Assembly: GCA_963556145.1 (NCBI GenBank)
Contig: OY744464.1
Location: 3,720,001 to 3,784,000 of the forward strand
Source: Hygrocybe punicea
Taxonomy: Eukaryota > Basidiomycota > Agaricomycetes > Agaricales > Hygrophoraceae
Direction: 5' to 3'
DNA: 64,000 bases
In this document: one piece after another, positions 19,924 to 31,294 of the stretch
Layout of the letters: the number at the start of each line of letters is the position of its first letter
How positions within the stretch are numbered: position 1 is the stretch's first letter
Position numbers and translations under genes: made by a program
The notes under the pieces: generated by a model
Told to the model about the DNA's origin: nothing
Seen by the model: only the letters and a program-made list of their open reading frames with translations
Databases searched by the model: none

Positions 19924-22538
19924 ATGGCTGCGATTGACGCCAAAAAGGATAGCAAAAAGAGGAAGAACAGTTCCGATGCAGTCGTCAATGTTGAACCAGT
20001 CCACCAGGCCGTTGGGCTGGAGATGTTGAGCGAGGAGGAGGGCCTGGAGGATGATCTCTCGAGTGACGACGAAGTGGATGAATTTCCCGAGATCGACACA
20101 AAAAGCGACACTGAGAGCGAGAGTGACGACTCTAGCGAAGACCGTGACGTGGCTGAAGACGGCGACGTAGACGAGGAAGGCGATGGAGACTCGGACGACT
20201 CAGACCTTCACATTTTCCCAAAAGCCAAGACCATACGGTCTGGTATTACTGGCCAACCCAAGCGCGTATATCCCGAGATAGAGCCAGAATATGACTCGGA
20301 TTCCTCCACAGAAGATGTTTGATTTTCCTTGTTCCCTTCATGAACAGAGTTGACTGTGAACTTAATAGGCACCTAACCGCGTCGGTAATGTACCGATGCA
20401 TTGGTATGACGATTTACCCCATGTTGGTTATAATATTGATGGGAAGAAAGTACTGCGCCCCGCACGAGGGGATGAACTAGACAAGTTCTTGCAAACTGTC
20501 GAGGACCCGTCATCTTGGTCAGCCGTTTGTTGTCACTTCGGCTTCGATGATCTAAACGTCCTCTAGGACGAATGCCTTTGACAACAATATACAAATGGAA
20601 AAACCTCTTTCTCCAGAGGAACTTGAAATTATCCGCCGGCTCCAGGTTGGCGAGTTCCCAGACGCCTCATATGACCCGTACCAGCCGACCATAGAATGGT
20701 TCACTGGGAAGGGTAAGGAGGAGGTAATGCCGCTATCAGCTGCACCTGAGCCTAAACGTAGATGGGTTCCCAGCAAGTGGGAAAAGCAAAAGGCATGTCG
20801 TCTCACATTAATCTGATCCTGTGGTCAATTCTTTTCTCCAGGTCATGAAAATCGTTCGCGCCATTCGTCAAGGCAGAATTCTCCCCTCAAAACCAAAAAC
20901 ATCGTCATCTCAACAATTCTATTCAATCTGGTCAGAACCGCCGACTTCACATCCACCGCCTCTTCCAGCGCCGAAACCACGTCTCCCAACGAACTCCGAA
21001 TCATACAACCCTCCGGCAGAATATCTTCCCAGTGAAGCCGAACGCGCTGAGTGGGAAGGCCTTGACGCAGAAGACCGCGAAAGGGATTATCTTCCTCAAA
21101 AATATTCTGCCCTGCGCCTTGTCCCTGCATATGATCGCTTCATCAAGGAACGCTTTAGTCGCCAGCTGGATCTGTACCTCGCCCCACGCATTCAAAGAGT
21201 AAAGTTGAACATTGATCCGAACAGCCTAATTCCGAAGTTGCCCAGTCCCAGCAGTTTGAGACCGTTCCCAAACTACAGGTCACTAAGGTTTTCTCACGGA
21301 AACAGCCGTGCCAGGTGCGTCAGCATAAGCCCAGATGGAGCCTGGGCTGTCAGCGGAGATGAAAATGGCGTCGTGAGTTTGTGGGAGGTGAATGTCGGCC
21401 GAGAGGTCAAACGGTGGAAATTCGACGATAAAATTGGAGCCTTAGAGTGGTGTCCGAGAACGGATGTCAGCTATTTCGTGGTTGGAATGTGAGTGATCGT
21501 TAGAGTGATCACTCCCATATCATTGATGACTTGGTGATAGCGATGGATACTTGCATTTTCTCGTCCCTCCCAATCTGACGGCGGTCGTACTCGCACTAAC
21601 TCAGTCTGTGTTGATACCAGCCACACTTCCACCACCACATGACACGTCATCCTCCATCAAATGGCTCTCGCCAACTTCAAATTCCAGTTCTATTGATGTG
21701 CCCTTTCTTACCATCCATTTACCCCCAAGGTCTGGATCACCAAAACAGATCACCTGGCACCGTAGAGGTGACTACGTTGCTACAGTCTGTACGTACACGT
21801 AACATTTCTTGCGTTGCACTCAATTGTCTTTTGCTTGTTTAGCCAATGGCGACGGTCAAGGTGATGTTTGGATGCATCAGATGACACGGAGACATTCCCA
21901 GGCCCCGTTCAAGCGAATACGAGGTTCCGTTCAAATGGTTTTGTTCCATCCCTTGAAACCGAACTTCTTTGTTGCGGTGAATATAACATCTAAACGTCTT
22001 GACATAGAACATTGCTGACTCCGTAACCCAGACGCAGCGATACGTCAGGGTCTACAACCTGTCAGAGCAGAAGTTATTGAAGACCCTGACCCCTGGTATG
22101 AAATGGATTTCGTCGATGGATGTTCACCCTTCCGGTGACCATTTAATTGTTGGTGGCTACGACCGAAAGCTATGCTGGTTCGATTTGGAGCTGAGCGACA
22201 AACCATACAAGATCTTAAAGTTTGTGCTTCGCCTGTAGCATACCGTAAACATGCTCATCCACCACCCAATTAGATACCACACTCGGGCGCTGCGATCACT
22301 GCACTTCCACCATACTTACCCCTTATTCGCTTCGTCATCTGATGACGGGTCCATCCAAATTTTCCACGCCAGAGTATTCAACGACATAATGACGGATCCC
22401 TTAATCGTACCTCTCAAGATCCTTCGAGGTCACGATGTCAAAGACGGACTGGGGGTGCTCCAAGTCAGATGGTGCAATCGGCAGCCATGGCTTATCAGTG
22501 CTGGTGCTGATGGGAACGTCGCTTTGTGGTGCAGCTAA
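19924..22538 (+). CDS. ERB1: Ribosome biogenesis protein BOP1/Erb1 (WD40)
   Basis: Erb1/BOP1 is a component of the PeBoW complex (with Nop7 and Ytm1) needed for 27S pre-rRNA processing and 60S assembly in the nucleolus. The N-terminus has a Lys-rich nuclear signal and a long acidic Ser/Asp/Glu region (residues 40-105). The conserved BOP1NT domain follows: [60 protein letters not shown], then [20 protein letters not shown] and [20 protein letters not shown]. The C-terminal WD40 propeller starts around [20 protein letters not shown] and ends [15 protein letters not shown] at the stop. About eight exons; the splice junctions keep these motifs in register. The start [15 protein letters not shown] at 19924 is well placed. 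Confidence 0.95.
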
Positions 22539-24255
22539 GCTGTGGTCCCCTAATACAATCGGCATTTTCATTCTCTTCATCGTTGATGCCGACGATGTGG
22601 CCGCACCAACCTCAATCAACCTTTGTGCATTTTGGGGTGGACGCGATTGGCTGAGGCCCTGAGGGATACAATACGCACCCGTGAGGTGATGCTTCTAACA
22701 CCACCAACTAGAAAGGAGGACTACCGTAAAAAAATATTTGAAGAACTCCAGATCACAAGACAATGACAGAAAAGTAGATCAGCAGAGTCGAGCAGACTAC
22801 AGATGGTCGCATACTTACAATAGTGCAGAACTGACGATGAGTGCAGAACTGATGGTGAATTCTCAGTTTCGCGCAACTTGCAAACAAGCTGATCTACAGT
22901 ACGACAACGCATTTGAACTTCACAATTACATAAATAACTCACTCGTTTGTGCAGAGGGAAACACTCATCCGGCGGGGATCGATTATTGGCACCTCATTCT
23001 CGCCGCCGTTGCGAGGCAAGGTTATGCCCTTTTGTTCGACATAATTCTTTTACGGCGAGTTTTGGCCCTTTCACTACCACCAGGTTCTGATTAAATATCC
23101 CGTGAAAGGCCCACGATATTTTCCCGCCGAAAGGCTGTATTTTTCCAAGAAGCACTGGTGTACTCATCAGCCAACCAACCCCACAGTAATATCTGTTCTA
23201 CTTTCTCTGAAAGACGAGAAATCCTGGATTGGTTATTTTTTAAAGCACCCCGATTCATCACTGATGAATGATTATTAGTGAGGCCATACATTTCGCCTAT
23301 ACTTTCACGATATCGCCGACTGGAAGCTATAGACTCTTGCTCCTGGTTGACGGTAGCTTTCTCTGTCGAGGGTCCTTACCAAGTCATTGCCGCTTTGGCT
23401 GGAGTTCGTCCGGCTTCGAGAATTCTGCGAACATTGACATTCACTTCCTTACATGTCATGTGCATGAATACCATCTTATTATAATAAAACAATCGCTGGT
23501 CACCATAGAACACGTTCATTTGGAAGAGAAAGTTGGGATGTGGATTTCCCTTGGTTATTCCATGCAGCTCTCAAAAATCTCTCCTGTCCGGGAAGAATCT
23601 CAAGCTTGGTCTTGACAGAGTTTCACTCAAACTCAGAACGTTATGCTCAGGCTTCGACCGTTGGCGGGCGACCCACACGTTATTTTGTAAATGGTTGAAT
23701 AATAATTCTGGTCTCCCTAAGCAACCGGAAATAAGGATTAATGGGTTGATGCGCTACTCAAGCTTAAAGTTCCGAATATGTTTACGCGCTTTGGTTTAAG
23801 CTGGCACTGGAAAGACGCCAGTGGCGTCCACTGGAAGCTCGATCGGATGCACGTTGTATTTTGCCTTTTCGCTGGTCTTGTGAATATTTGTTGCAAAGCT
23901 ACTGGCTTGGTTTCGAACATTTATTAATAACGTCGTCAACCAGCGGCGACCATCGGTTTTGTCCCTCCAACTACGATTTACCGTTTTCGAAGTTGAAGCC
24001 ACGTGGAGTGATCATTACGAGATCAGCGTGCCGATCGATCGGTTGGCGTTTGAGTACTGACTGTCAAGCCTAGGACAAATTTATTATAATAATAAAATAT
24101 TCAAGCATACATATGTATATGAAACAGCAGAGTGTTGCCGAGCTCAGGCTCCGCGCTCAACAACAGATCTAGAACCGCGACTTGCAGAATGGGAACAACG
24201 TAACGAAGCTAGAAGTTAGTCACGTGACTTTCCGTCTTCTCCAAGTTCTCCGATT
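22539..24255. other. Gene-poor 1.7-kb interval, nothing recognised
   Basis: No frame in this interval shows recognisable motifs with consistent splicing. It has small AT-rich stretches (for example TTTATTATAATAATAAAATA near 24,080). A short minus frame at 23796-24002 is unconvincing. A perfect TCACGTGA palindrome lies at 24220-24227, 28 bp before the next start codon. The gap is unusually long for this neighbourhood and may hold a decayed gene, a non-coding RNA or regulatory DNA. Confidence 0.4.
24220..24227. promoter_or_regulatory. TCACGTGA palindrome upstream of the membrane protein gene
   Basis: An 8-bp perfect palindrome with a CACGTG core, the typical Cbf1/bHLH recognition site. It lies 28 bp upstream of the ATG at 24256. 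The same octamer sits 18 bp upstream of the PPR gene start (3784-3791). Confidence 0.45.
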
Positions 24256-26142
24256 ATGTCTTTGAACTCGGAGTGCCCTTTAAAGTCGGCACGTCCGAGT
24301 CCGCCAGCGTCATTGACTACTTCTCTCCCTCCTGTTTTTGAACGAGAAGTGAGTGTCTTTCCCCCTCCATCTGATAGGCACCTTCAAACTCATCTGCCAT
24401 CCCAGTGGTCAACTGGTCTGATCACAATGAAATCCTTCACGAGTCAGGTCCGTTTGTACTGTGGGCTGTTGGCTGGTGTACGAGCATTCTGAATAATCGC
24501 AGGATCTTTCCTCAAATTGGTATTCGCCTTGTTTGGGGTATATATCTGGGAGTTGTTCATGACATGCAATTTCGAGTGGTCTTTGATCACTGGTCGACGT
24601 AAATTTCGTTGGCCTCTCGTGAGTTTTCAACATTTCATCCTGTCGTGAGAGTGCCCTAATCTTCAGATAGGGTATTTTTTTTTTCCCCTATGAGGCGATC
24701 TCAATACGTATTCTGACGGCGATCCCGTCCAGTCTTTTTTTTCTTGTCTCGTTATTGCATGCTCTTCTCCTTCGTCGGCTTGTAAGTCGATTTTTAGCCC
24801 AAAACCATCGTAGCTCAGTCTATTGATAGGATCATATCGACCTCCGTGACAAGTCCAGTATGCAATGTAACATTTGGTCCACTCCACGCACTGACTTTTT
24901 ACATGTACTTGATCAGATCAATTGCCTGGTAAGTCCCGACAGTTCATCTTTACTTTCACAATGTCAACTTTCATTTTTGTAGGCGTTGTACACGTTCAAC
25001 TCTGTATGGTTCAAAAGGTCGTCTGACTCGCTGAGAAACTGACTTCCTACCCAGTGGGCTGGGAACATGTCAATTTTATGCGCTTCCACGTCTTTGTTAA
25101 TCAGAACGTGCGGCAAAAGGCATTACTTGTGTGTCTTGAAACTCACCTCTCGTACAGCATCGCCCTATGGGAGCGCAAGACTGTCGTTGTCGTTCCTTTG
25201 GTTATTCTCTGTCTTGGCCATTGGGGGCTGTTGTTCCGAGGCATGTTCATCGTCCATGCCAGTTGGGATTCAGAAAATGGCACCTGTCTCGTTTCGTCCA
25301 CCAACCCGTCTTTGCTCAAAGTCATCTTCTTTTTCAGTCAGTATAATATTCACCACTAATTACTCACGTCTCATTTATTTGATCTCTCAGCAATGGGCTT
25401 TGACTTCGTAATTTTGGTTTTTACCACCGTGGCATTAATGAGGCACTCTAGGCGCACCGATCTTTGGAGATTGCTTTTCAAAGACGGACTGGTATACTTT
25501 TTGGTGTCCTTCTCCACAAACGCTATCCCTGCGGTACGTCTGTTACGACTATTTACCAAAGCCCTCATGTTTTATCCTGCTCATCAAAAAGATCCTCAAT
25601 GTTCTTGATCTTAATTGTAAGCCTAACGTTGGCAGAGATGAACCTCAGTGCTTACGATGCATATATTCTTCTAGCGGTAATGAACGTGTAAGCACATCCA
25701 TCATCCACGTCTTCCGTCTTGTGACGTTTCCTGTGTCGCCTTTTTTTCTTGCAGTATTGCTACGGTGTGTGTTTCCCTCTTGCGATGGTTTGAAAGTGAT
25801 ATTGATTTTTTTCTCAGATTCCTGCGGCCTGCATTTCGTACGCACCGTCGGACTCGTACAACATTTATAAACTGAATCCTTGACAGGGTCATCGCCGCTT
25901 GCCGCGCCGTCATCCGACTGCAAGAATTCACCAAAGCTGATGTCTACGTACATACCTCATCCAACGTTGCACATCCAAATCCTCGCCTTAGCACTGCACC
26001 AAACGTCACTGCGAAACCCCCGAGATACACATTAACTCGACCTGAGGTCCATGTTACAACAGAACACATCACGATGGCAGAATATTCGTTCGTGCCAATA
26101 CATTCAGTCAATCATTGCAGTCCTTATTTGACTGCCTGTTAG
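24256..26142 (+). CDS. Multi-pass membrane protein of a common Agaricomycete family, function unknown
   Basis: About ten exons encode a protein with roughly seven hydrophobic segments. Recognisable family elements are WELFMTCNFEWSLITGRRKF followed by RWPLIGYFFFPYEAISIRI, a conserved first-loop block in this fungal family. The central helices contain LCASTSLLIRTIALWERKTV and VPLVILCLGHWGLLFRGMFI. The later block reads MGFDFVILVFTTVALMRHSR and LVYFLVSFSTNAIPA, ending with IPAACISVIAACRAVIRLQEF and a polar tail. A well-formed intron (donor GTGCGG, acceptor TACAG, about 25105-25159) joins LLIRT to IALWERK. These proteins are predicted integral membrane proteins without known substrate. The first intron and the exact N-terminus are uncertain. 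Confidence 0.7.
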
Positions 26143-26375
26143 ACCTTCCTCTCATGGAAACAATTTGTACGGGAAAGAGGGACGTATTTCTGACGACCTT
26201 GGTTCGGTCAAGTTCGAATCTGAATCAGGGCAACATTATCGGAATGCCAACTTGGTCACAAATAAAGCAGTCGTCAACTTTGCACATAACGTTGGTGCTG
26301 AACACTGACTTACAATCAAGCTGCATAATTATAGAAACCGCAATCATTTGATGTAAAAATTTGATAAAAATAAAG
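26143..26375. other. Convergent 3' intergenic region
   Basis: 233 bp between converging stop codons. A GTTCGAATC box near 26212 recalls a tRNA B box but has no matching A box or cloverleaf. No gene is called. Confidence 0.4.
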
Positions 26376-27061
26376 TTAACGTCTTGTCTTCGACCGGCCA
26401 GCTTTCCGACTAGCATTCGCCCTTCGACTCATCCCATTGGATTTGGCCCTGGGATCCAAACCCTTGGATATCCGCCATGCTTCTCGCCTCGACCCTCGAG
26501 GGCCATGAGTTGATATGCGCTTTGTTTCGTCAGCTGCTGCAGTATTCGTCTCAAGATCCATCTCGTCTAGATAGAAAAGAAATCGGTGTTGCATAAATTA
26601 AAGGTGGTAGTAAAAAATGTTGAAAGCGAACCTGCTTGGCCAGGTGTTTCGATAGCTACGTCGACGTCTGCGAGAATAGAAAACGTCAATGATCGAACAT
26701 CCACTCCAAGAATTTGTGAACGGGATCAAGAAGTTCTCCATTATGCTTCTCCGATGTGCCCTCCGCGCGCCCTCAGAGTCCCCCTTCTCTTTCTCGACGT
26801 CTTGACCACCAAGTCGTCCAAACTTTCAGCCGTGATGTCGCTCGCATCCAAAAGACCAAATATTGCGAACCAACACCAACCTGGCGACTCCTTCCCTTCT
26901 TCTCCTACTGGTACGTCCTCAGCGTGGTTATTTGAAGCCAAAGACATGAGTTTTGCATTGAGTCGGTTGAGGCGAGCGGCCTCTGTTGCAGCGTATACAC
27001 CCGATTCGCGTTTCTTGGAACGAAAAGAGCGCTTGACCTTGGATCTCATTGATTTTGCCAT
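26376..27061 (-). CDS. LLPH/DUF2423-family nucleolar protein (yeast YBL028C-like)
   Basis: The N-terminus MAKSMRSKVKRSFRSKKRES followed by GVYAATEAARLNRLNAKL is the hallmark of the fungal DUF2423 / LLP-homolog family of small basic nucleolar proteins associated with pre-60S particles. The start at 27061 is preferred over an upstream in-frame Met because family members begin MAKS. The C-terminal exon (from about 26571 to 26376) is very basic: HGPRGSRREAWRISKGLDPR followed by Arg/Lys/Ser-rich sequence. The middle, about 26,580-26,900, contains two or three introns whose exact junctions I could not fix. The product is about 150 residues. Function in ribosome assembly follows from the family, not from this sequence. 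Confidence 0.75.
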
Positions 27062-27349
27062 TGAGATAAGCTGAGTTATTGAAGATGAGTGTTGGGAATG
27101 AAATGTAATCAAAGTTCGGCGGTGAAAATGTCCTTATTTATAACAATCGGAGTCTAAATTAGTTTTCAGGCTGTGAGAGATCTTATGTAATGCACGATGC
27201 TTTGATGAGTCATCATTACAGTGCAAAGCAGCAGCACCATGAAAAAGGGCTCCTTTGACTTGGAGGCATTCCTAGACAACAAAGAGGCACAGGAAATTGG
27301 AGTTGTGACTCGAGTTCTCGTATCTTATTTTATGGATCAAAACTTCACT

Positions 27350-27808
27350 TCATTCTGGAGGTGCCTCTCTGTAGAAACGAAAACATTAGCAGCGTCCTTT
27401 GGTTATGGCGTTGGATAACTTATTATATATAGAACATTGTTACACCTGCAACATGAATGAACAAAGACGCAAAGCGGAGAGATTTGCCATACTGCTTACC
27501 GAATGAAGACTTCTCCTAGAGCTCCATTTGACTTCCCATCTTGGAACTCCTCAGTATTGGCGAGCTAGATCAATATTGGTCGATTAAATGGAGTCATCTA
27601 TCAGAAACCGTAGATTTTACCTGAAGATTCATGTAGCCGTCGGTGCTCACGAGGAAGCCCTTGTATTCGAGCCCCCATTTTAGTCGGACAAACACGGGCT
27701 TTCCCGTAAGCTCCTGCATAAAGGGCTTGGGGTTGACAGGGTTGACCTAACCATTGATCAGAGGTTACCCAGTGGAGACGGAACGAAAGTACGCACAGAC
27801 ATCGACAT
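27350..27808 (-). CDS. SMX3: Small nuclear ribonucleoprotein F (SmF)
   Basis: SmF is one of the seven Sm proteins forming the ring on U1, U2, U4 and U5 snRNAs. The first exon encodes only MSMS (start 27808). After a 45-nt intron the sequence continues [42 protein letters not shown], then [20 protein letters not shown] and IRCNNVLYI: the Sm1 and Sm2 motifs in order, with the SmF-specific K-W-G-x-E-Y-K-G pattern. A last tiny exon likely gives APPE and the stop near 27350, matching the family's REAPE-type end. The final splice is not canonical by eye, and reading through instead would stop at 27403. The protein is about 80 residues, normal for SmF. Confidence 0.88.
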
Positions 27809-27871
27809 GCTGGTTGTGCAACAAAAGCGGACTTTCAATGCCAAAGCCGCAGCACACAGTCAAAACTGATA
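27809..27871. promoter_or_regulatory. 63-bp bidirectional promoter SmF / DR1
   Basis: Only 63 bp lie between the start codons of SmF (-) and NC2-beta (+). Transcription of at least one gene probably starts within the other's leader or first exon. Confidence 0.5.
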
Positions 27872-28532
27872 ATGTCAGATCGCGAAGGGCACTCTGGCGG
27901 AGCCCCAGCAACGGATGAGGATTTGTCTTTACCCAAGGCTACGGTGGCCAAGATGATTTCGGGTGCACATACCCCCACCGTCGCCCTCAGCTCGTTTCAC
28001 TTACCCTGAAACCCCAGAACTGCTTCCAAACGACCTCGCTTGCGCAAAAGAGACACGCGATTTAATCATTGAATGTTGTGTAGGTGAACAATATCCTTTT
28101 TATTTTTTACTTGAAGCCCTTGGTTTACTCATCTGCCCGAACCCAGAATTCATTCACCTGATATCGTCGGAAGCAAACGAGATCTGCGAACTGGAATCAA
28201 AGAAAACTATAGCACCGGAGCACATCATTGGCGCACTCAAAGTCAGTCTTTTTGTATTCATGTACTATTTATTGAAGCCTATTGCTTTACAGCGCCTTGG
28301 TTTTGACTCGTTTACAGCAGAGGTTGAAGATGTCTTGAAGGATCATAAGCAACAGCAGAAGGTATGTTGTGTCGTTTTCAATTTTTGACGTATCCAGCTA
28401 ACATCCGATTAGGATAGGGAAAAAAAAGTATCCAAATTCGAGCAGTCAGGTATGACAGAGGCAGAACTGCTGGCTAGGCAAGAAGAGCTTTTCGCTGCGA
28501 GTCGGGCAAAGTTTCAATCAGCCCAACAATGA
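27872..28532 (+). CDS. NCB2: Negative cofactor 2 beta (NC2-beta/DR1), histone-fold TBP regulator
   Basis: NC2-beta pairs with NC2-alpha to bind TBP on promoters and repress or redirect RNA polymerase II transcription. The start MSDREGHSGGAPATDEDLSL leads to PKATVAKMISELLPNDLACA, KETRDLIIECCVEFIHLISS, EANEICELESKKTIAPEHII and GALKRLGFDSFTAEVEDVLK. This is a complete histone fold with the strongly conserved FIHLISSEANEI helix. The C-terminal tail is charged (Lys/Gln-rich, then FEQSGMTEAELLARQEELFA). About five exons give about 140 residues, close to other fungal NC2-beta. The gene is divergent from SmF and convergent with the PfkB-family gene (122 bp between stops). Confidence 0.94.
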
Positions 28533-28654
28533 ATTTCTTTTTTGCCGAGTCATATAAAAATCTCTTATCTCTTCTGAAGCGGGGTTGTGCCTTGGCTGTG
28601 CGGAGAACGTCATGACACGCCTTCTCACCCTTGTATTCGATTACGCACGAGTGC

Positions 28655-30096
28655 TCACACTTCAACGCCAGATAGTGTAAGGCACATAGTCTCTGGTATC
28701 TTCCGACGTCTCCGCAACGCTTCAAGCCTTCGTCCGGGCAGGTCCCCGTTCCATTTCTCAAGCATACCCTTTTGGCTGACTTGAAGTGAGCAAGTTGGTA
28801 GACCATGCTGTTCGACGATGAATGACGCGGATACAGTGGCATACAACATGGCTGTTAAAACCATAGAAAGGTAAGCATACTATCAATTTGTCACGACTGG
28901 AGCAGGTACCCTCGTAAACATTCTCCCCCGCCAAGACTAAACCGGCGGCAAGACCGCCGAGGAAGCCGTTGCCTGCACCTTGAGTGTCACATACAATTTT
29001 ATGAGCATTGTTGAGTGCTAATTGCAGATGTGTGTACCTACCCGTCACATCGACAACCTTGTGGCAATCCTCTTCACTCCAGAATGCATTGATCCACTCC
29101 CCTCCTCTTTCCCGAGTCAATAGATAAGCCCCCTTTTCGCCGCACCGAATAATCACGCAACCATTCCCTTCCTTTCCGACTCCAAACGCTATGAACTTGG
29201 CGGCGGCTTGCTCTATTGCAATTTTCGTTGGAGGCAGGGGTTGGGAAAGGAGCGACAGTGCCTCTTCTGCGTTGGGACTGGGCATCGATTGATTAAACCA
29301 TGGCGCAACCATGGGAGATCTACGTCAAACCTTAGGATTGATATGGACGGCAACACTTTGATTAGAGCTGAAAGCTCCTCAGGAATGCACCGGTCCTTGA
29401 TATTCACGATTAGGACGTTCCACTGGACCGAATGGTGGTACCAACGGGTATCGGTTCATATATTGTTATCGGGAACCAGCAATCTATTTGGTGAACCTCT
29501 GACATGATCGCGGATGCTCGAGAAGGAGAACATATAAAATGAAGGGTCTGCGACCTAGCCAACCTTGTGCCCTCTAAATCATGTGGGGTGATGCGGATGC
29601 GGGAAGTAAGATATTTGAAGCTAGACATCCGTTATACTTTTGCATTACAGTAGAAGATTGGAGAATGTACCACACCTTCTATGTTGTCCTCTGTAGGTGT
29701 TGAGGGCGCGAGTCGTACCTCCATTGGAATCGTTCCGGACGAGCCACATTTCAGATCCAAATGACTCTAACTTCGTTTGAAAAGATGGAGGAAAGTCGTT
29801 TCCCCTATCGATCACCATCCCAACCTTGTCTGGGGACAACCTGGAGAGACAGTTCCCAGATATGTGCACGAGAATAAGTAGGAGTCTCCGCACCACACGC
29901 GAGCTCCAATTGCAGCATAGGTTCCTCCACCGCCAATCTGATCGCGCCGTCTTAGAATATTAATAAATTCAGCACTACGAACATTTGACAGGCTTTCCTG
30001 GGGATCCAACGTTTTGCAAGGTTGCCCATCTTCGTCCAGATAAGAAATTTCATCGATTATGAACATCCCGAGCGTCACGAAATGTGGCGACGACAT
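28655..30096 (-). CDS. PfkB-family sugar-kinase-like protein (Mak32-like)
   Basis: The start MSSPHFVTLGMFIIDEISYL is characteristic of the fungal Mak32-like branch of the PfkB/ribokinase fold. QIGGGGTYAAIGARVW is the N-terminal Gly-rich substrate region. Downstream are KFIAFGVGKEGNGCVIIRCG, EKGAYLLTRERGGEW and the anion-hole signature DTQGAGNGFLGGLAAGLVLA. The C-terminal exon reads AMLYATVSASFIVEQHGLPT and ends at 28655. In active PfkB kinases the signature is DTxGAGD with Asp as catalytic base; here it is GAGN. Yeast Mak32 is known for maintenance of a killer dsRNA, with no clear enzymatic role. Substrate and activity are unknown. The gene is divergent from the phosphopantetheinyl transferase (64 bp). 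Confidence 0.85.
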
Positions 30097-30160
30097 GCGG
30101 TAGCGACGTGGAAATGGGGGGCCGAGTCCGAACTCTGACTACTTTATTTTGTTGGCATTT

Positions 30161-31171
30161 ATGCAGGTGTGGGCTGTCATTTACAAACCAGCCGCTTTCC
30201 CTGAAGACGTGAGTCCACGAATTGTACATGACTTATTTAACTCACCCTACCAGTTGTATCAACATGGGATTCAGCTGGTTGATTCTGATTCCAAAGCTCG
30301 CATCCAAAAATTCTATCGACGCGAAGACGCCTGTCGTAAGAACATAATCATAATCTTCTGTTTGTCAAGTGATGGTCTTCCAACTCCTTATTTCATCGGC
30401 CAGGGACTCTCATCAGTCGTCTTCTCCCAAGGATGTTGCTGAAGCAACGGGGGATATCTGTCAATGCAATGACATTCGCCTCCACCGAGACGGGAAAACC
30501 ATACATTGTAAGCTCTTCCCTCTACACTACCGTGCGCTTGCCAACGGCCCTGATTTCTCTGCTGACCACACCCACACCCGGCACCGAGCCGGTCGGGTAC
30601 AACATCTCTCACGACAATGCTCTCATTGCGATGGCCTTCGGGCCGGGAAAACACGGTCCTCCTTCCTTCACAATTGGGATAGATGTCATGAAAGTCGAAC
30701 GACCCTGCAACGAGCCCTTCGCCGCTTTCGTCCAAGTCGTTCGCGGACAAGTCAGAATTTCTGGGTCACCCGACCGAGCCCATCGTGACTAATTACAATT
30801 GTGTTTAGCTCACATCCCTCGAATACAGCATCATATCTTCGGTCGCACCGGACGACGGTCTTCGGCTTTTCTTCTGGATATGGACACTCAAGGAAGCGTA
30901 CACCAAAGCGCTGGGTCTAGGTCTGGGCTTTGACTTTGCTCGAATAGAGTATAACGTCCCGGAGAATACCGTGTTGATTGACAGTGCGGTTCCAAGAGGT
31001 TGGCTGTTCACGAAGTTCGAGCTTTATGATGGAAAGGACCTGTACCAAGGTGTCACCGCCGAATTTGTCGGTGGGAATAAAACCGAGTTCTTGTCCCCCG
31101 ATGCAGAAGAATGGTTGGTTCGGTATAGCGCAGAATCGTTCGTTCGACAAGCAATACAGGAATTAGGCTGA
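30161..31171 (+). CDS. 4'-phosphopantetheinyl transferase (Sfp/Lys5/AASDHPPT type)
   Basis: This enzyme transfers the phosphopantetheine arm of CoA to a conserved Ser of carrier proteins, such as alpha-aminoadipate reductase for lysine, and polyketide or peptide synthetases. The start is MQVWAVIYKPAAFPED at 30161; the first intron has donor GTGAGT and acceptor CTACCAG. Family blocks are KARIQKFYRREDACR, LPRMLLKQRGI, the substrate loop GYNISHDNALIAMAFG, the Mg-binding motif IGIDVMKVERP, and FFWIWTLKEAYTKALGLGLG with the W-x-x-K-E-A catalytic motif. The second intron (to GGCCAG|GG) restores R-T-L-I. All key acidic residues appear present. The protein is about 270 residues. Only one such gene is seen here, and the target carrier cannot be told. 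Confidence 0.93.
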
Positions 31172-31294
31172 TTCTACATCATTATATACCCTAGATTCCT
31201 GGTCATATATGGGACCCTTTTACTAGTAGTACAAGTCTACAAAAGGCACGGGTCATTTTCTAACTGGAAGGAAAAGGTCATGATCAACAATAAA

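Noticed and set aside
24256..26142. G-protein-coupled receptor (Ste3-like or other) for the multi-pass gene
   Set aside because: Conserved blocks match a common uncharacterised Agaricomycete membrane family rather than pheromone-receptor motifs.
26200..26225. tRNA-like B box GTTCGAATC
   Set aside because: No A box at the right distance and no acceptor stem or cloverleaf can be drawn around it.
27221..27418. 65-residue plus-strand frame (MKKGSFDLEAFLD...)
   Set aside because: Overlaps the 3' end of SmF on the opposite strand and shows no recognisable family.
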